Source: Glandiceps talaboti (Eukaryota > Hemichordata > Enteropneusta > Spengelidae). Taken from it: a stretch of DNA of 64,000 nucleotides. Of the stretch, positions 60,300 through 64,000 are shown in pieces; within the stretch, counting starts at the first letter, position 1; the number at the start of each line of letters is the position of its first letter. The translations under genes and the position numbers were made by a program. Under the pieces are notes generated by a model. That model saw only the letters and a list, made by a program, of their open reading frames with translations, was not told the origin of the DNA and ran no database searches. The DNA lies in assembly GCF_964340395.1 (NCBI RefSeq), contig NC_135553.1, positions 6,285,501 to 6,349,500 on the forward strand, given 5' to 3'.

Positions 60300-62000
60300 A
60301 CAAAACGGGGATGGGGGGGGGGGGCACTTGGACTTTCGAAAAGACGTAAATTGTTATAGCGTTGTGAAGGTCAGAGCGGAAAAATAAAACCAGTTTACAA
60401 TGAACGGTGAATTAACTAGTTTATGGGCTCTCAGATATAACATTCTAGTATAGTGACATCAAGACGTACTGTCGGAGATGTACATCCACAAGTGATAAAA
60501 TCACGACTTTGTTTTGATTTATTAGCACAGGTTTTAGCACATATATCATAGCAGTGATATTCCTACAAGAATCTCTCTCCGAGATCATAAAAATCTTTCA
60601 CTAGAAGATCATCATAAAAACATTAATACTTCAGGAAGAATACGTACATCTAGGAATCAGAAGAGAAAAATTGCAATGCAGATATAAAGGTGAATGCTTA
60701 CTCACTGTACTGTACTGTATAGAGTATTTTCACGACACTATGAAATATCATAAATCAAACCATGATAACTGTGAATGACGTCAGGAAGTAGTTCACGTCG
60801 CATGAAGGATGTCTCAGGTACGAAACTATTGGCTTTTGTCATATATTACAATATAAACCAGTTAACATGAAATATAATGTCTGACGCACCGAACAGTTAC
60901 TAGCATAGCTACGTTTTTATTTGCGTGAGCTACCGTTAGCTATAGTAATCCATACCCGTAAAAGGATTGAGATGTAACAATCGTGCTTACATTTTTGTCG
61001 AATCAGATGATAAAATGTAACAATTTAATAATGTTACTAAAAATTTTGCCGAGCCAGACAACGTTTTGTTTCAGGCTATCAGGCTTCCATTGTATATGTC
61101 TTTGCGCTTTAGATTGCTCTACGACGGTTTTTTTGTATTTTCCTACAATATTAATATTGCATAAGAAATCAGTCTCAAACTCTGGACGTTTATTTTATAC
61201 TATTGCCTTGGTCGCATCTGGCCCAGAAAGCCTCAATCGTCTCAGGTTGAAAGTGTTAAATTCAATACTTCTGCCGTAGCTGTAGTTGTAGACAAGTAGA
61301 TTCCAATATAGCGTTTCACAGCCTTGATTTGATTAAAAACACCAGATTTTGTTCAAATAAATACCATCTCAGCATATAAACTAAGTAAGTAACGATTTTG
61401 CCTGTAGCATACCCTATAGTCCGGATCTATTTGCTCGCAACAGGAGGTGCATTTGTAAGATATACAACAAGACTTACAACCCTACAGCCCATGGCTATTT
61501 GATTTCATTTCACTCAAAGGTATTTTATATTTTTTTGCACGACAACTGTAATTTAAAGTTAGATTTACAAATCAAAACGGGTCGTACTGGCTACCCACGC
61601 ATCTCCAAATAAATTAAGGTGGCCGGTTAGTAATCTTCAGATTTCTAGAAATTGCTGTCATCACCTTAATTCTAGAGTACTTATACACAGTCACCGGAAA
61701 TGTCTGCAGGAGAACTGTCTACCTACCGCGACATGAAAAGGTTACAGTCCACCTATATTGACGAACAAGTTACTGCTATATTGGAAATCAACCTGACAAC
61801 AAGGAGTGGTTGTTTTCTGAAAAAAATACACGAAACAAATAAATATGCAGATTAACATTGATTTTCTTAAATCGTGATCTTAAAAAATTCATATTCTTCT
61901 TGTTGTAAACTTCAAATATCAAAAATCCCTCTGACATAATAGACGGGTCCAAATACAAATGCACACGTATAGGTATGTGTCAATATGGTTAAAATCTGAT
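60300..62000. other. Intergenic DNA with second dispersed-repeat copy
   Basis: A G-run at 60307-60325, then AT-rich sequence. 61003-61110 repeats the 53180-53330 segment. No gene is supported. Confidence 0.45.
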
Positions 62001-62040
62001 GTAGTGAACTTGGCGCCATTTAATTTCTTTATTGACTTCC

Positions 62041-62090
62041 TACTACTACTGTTGTTGTTGTTTGTTTGTTTGTTTGTTTGTTTGGTTGTT
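62041..62090. repeat. (CTA)n-(GTT)n-(GTTT)n simple repeat
   Basis: CTACTACTACTGTTGTTGTTG followed by six GTTT units. Confidence 0.9.
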
Positions 62091-62437
62091 TATTTATTTT
62101 TGTTCTGTGTACATGTGAGCACTCTGTACCTACTATAGGAACAAGGCTCCCACTCACACAACAAAAAAGAACGTAGGAAACAGAGGTAGATAAATAAATC
62201 GCGCCAACTGCACTTTTACATGTTCCTCCCAACACAGGAGACAAATCATGTGAACGCTTTATTAGCTTCGTAATCGACTCTTTATATAAGTGACCAGACT
62301 ATCGTCTCGGTCGTATGGATCATTGAACACATCTTTACAGTCGTTTACTACCGAAGCAGAAGGAAGTGAGTGCTTATTTCGTACATGACACTCTTCTGAA
62401 CTTATATATTGCCATCGATTATTACTACTATATAGAA

Positions 62438-62487
62438 TGCAAACTAGCTGATTAGGTATGCAAATTAGCTGATTAGGTATGCAAGGC
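62438..62487. repeat. 23-bp direct duplication
   Basis: TAGCTGATTAGGTATGCAA occurs twice back to back, with a partial third unit before it. Confidence 0.8.
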
Positions 62488-62499
62488 AAGTCGATGTTC

Positions 62500-64000
62500 T
62501 GCAGAACAGCATAAGATAATACTCATGCACTTCGTTTTAGTTGAGGTGTCTTTATGTTCCACTGCACGAGGAATGTATAAATAGTTGTCTAAAACAGTGA
62601 ACGTTTTTGAATCAATACTACCGGGTTTATACATGGCCTAAATATCGGTGAATACGGATAATATATACACATAATCTATTATTAGGTCCACACTATCAAT
62701 TTCCCATCCAATTGCTAATCCAAAGATAGAAAAAGACATCTCCAAATAACAAAACCTACCCTCCCCCCCCCCATCCCATCCCCCCCCCCCCACACACACA
62801 CACGAAAAACGTTACATTCAATATTGGTGTCTGGAACTAAAACAATTCAAGTTAATTCACATATCAAGAAGTGTGGGAAATACAAACAGTAAACTTAGCA
62901 ATGCAACTGAGATCCTTGTTTGTAATTTTAAAGCAGTCAATTGAATGTAATATTTTTGGAAAGGATTGTATCCACGAATGTACGAAATATTAAGTAATAA
63001 GCCACATAAAAAGTATTAAACACAAATTCTTACACGTCATAAATACAGGCAACTATCGAAAGACATAGATATACACATGTCGAGTGAGGGTGAAGAGAGC
63101 GAAACGGTGAATTTGCAGAAGAGAGAGCAGTAACGATAGGAAAATATGGACATAAAATGAAACCGTGCATGAGACATGCATGATCCTCGAGATATATACA
63201 ATTTATATCAACCGGATAAGGTCATTTGGCGAATAATGAGCTTAGCTTTGAAAAACATATAATATTGATTTTGTTGGATTCAAACAATCCCTAAGGATGC
63301 AATAATTGGTGTCAGTGCATACATGATCTGCATGAAACCCATTTCTTGTAGAATTGTGTTGTGGCTGAGGATAAAATTCGCCCTCAAGGAACAATTTCAA
63401 CGAAAGTTTGGGTTCACCTTCTTGTTTTCAAGGATGTCGTCAATCTTGTATTTTCTCGTAAAGTTAACACAATATTCAGCGGCCATATTGGATTCTAAAA
63501 TGGCTTAAGTTACGAAAATTGTGCGGTGAGCCCAATTTCTTTTCTTGATTTTAACCACGAAATGGTTTTGATTTTCTTGAACACAGCAAACCTTTAAGTT
63601 TTTCTTTCTAAATCGCATACTACGTTTTTCAAAAGATGGTTAGAAGCTCAAACCACAAAAAGATTTTTTTTTTGTGATCTGAGTTTTAAGTAAGCCTCAT
63701 AGTTTAGACTGGGTTTGTTTGTTGAAAGCCAGTGAATAGAGGTTGAAGTTAGACTCAGTAAATGTATCACTACTATCAAGAACGTCATTTTTGACAACTT
63801 CCTTGTTACTGCGCATGTCAAGTACTGCTTAGTTTAGAAAGTTTAGATAAAAAAGCGTGGGATTCGTTCATCATGTTCCTCTCATTTAAATAAAGGTTAT
63901 TGAGTTATTGGTGTGCTTACATTTTTTGAATTAGGAATCATTTCAACATTCTGTCCTGTTTGTAATTTTACGCGCGTTCCTGACAAGACAAAATTAAGTT
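62500..64000. other. Intergenic DNA to window end, no gene seen
   Basis: A C-run with CA tail at 62762-62803. GGCCATATTGGATTCTAAAA at 63481-63500 is YY1-like but in no promoter context. The remaining open frames are short and featureless. Confidence 0.45.

Overview
The window is eukaryotic nuclear DNA: two intron-rich genes in AT-rich sequence with long introns, many microsatellites and many short non-autonomous transposon relics. Both genes are single-copy metazoan housekeeping genes. The density of introns (22 and 10 coding exons), the (CA)n/(GTCT)n tracts and the dispersed elements fit an aquatic invertebrate animal, possibly a non-vertebrate deuterostome; the species cannot be fixed from sequence alone.

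Left half, + strand (1305-33526): a complete mitochondrial aconitase gene (ACO2). Twenty-two coding exons join in frame into a 785-residue protein with an Arg-rich presequence, the three [4Fe-4S] cysteines (C388, C451, C454), the DSHT motif and the swivel domain. Right-centre, - strand (50628 down to 34538): a complete BRAT1 gene (BRCA1-associated ATM activator / Integrator INTS9-INTS11 partner). Ten coding exons join in frame into a 947-residue HEAT-repeat protein ending in Asp-Cys-Tyr as in human BRAT1; one intron is GC-AG. The genes are convergent: their poly(A) signals lie about 30 bp apart near 34432-34478. From 50.8 kb to the end there is BRAT1 promoter sequence and then repeat-rich intergenic DNA with no supportable gene.

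The most unusual signal is structural. At four separate exon/intron junctions of ACO2 the DNA spanning the splice site, including coding bases of the exon, has been tandemly duplicated inside the intron: upstream of exon 4 (six decayed copies, about 105-123 bp period), upstream of exon 15 (three copies, about 115-130 bp), upstream of exon 17 (a 34-35 bp minisatellite whose every full unit carries the acceptor AG plus exon start) and downstream of exon 21 (a copied exon end plus donor). This leaves arrays of pseudo splice sites beside the real ones. Other points of interest are a three-copy palindromic MITE family, a hAT-like element with 16-bp TIRs and a matching 6-bp flank, and a 1.05-kb foldback element with long inverted repeats in BRAT1 intron 1.
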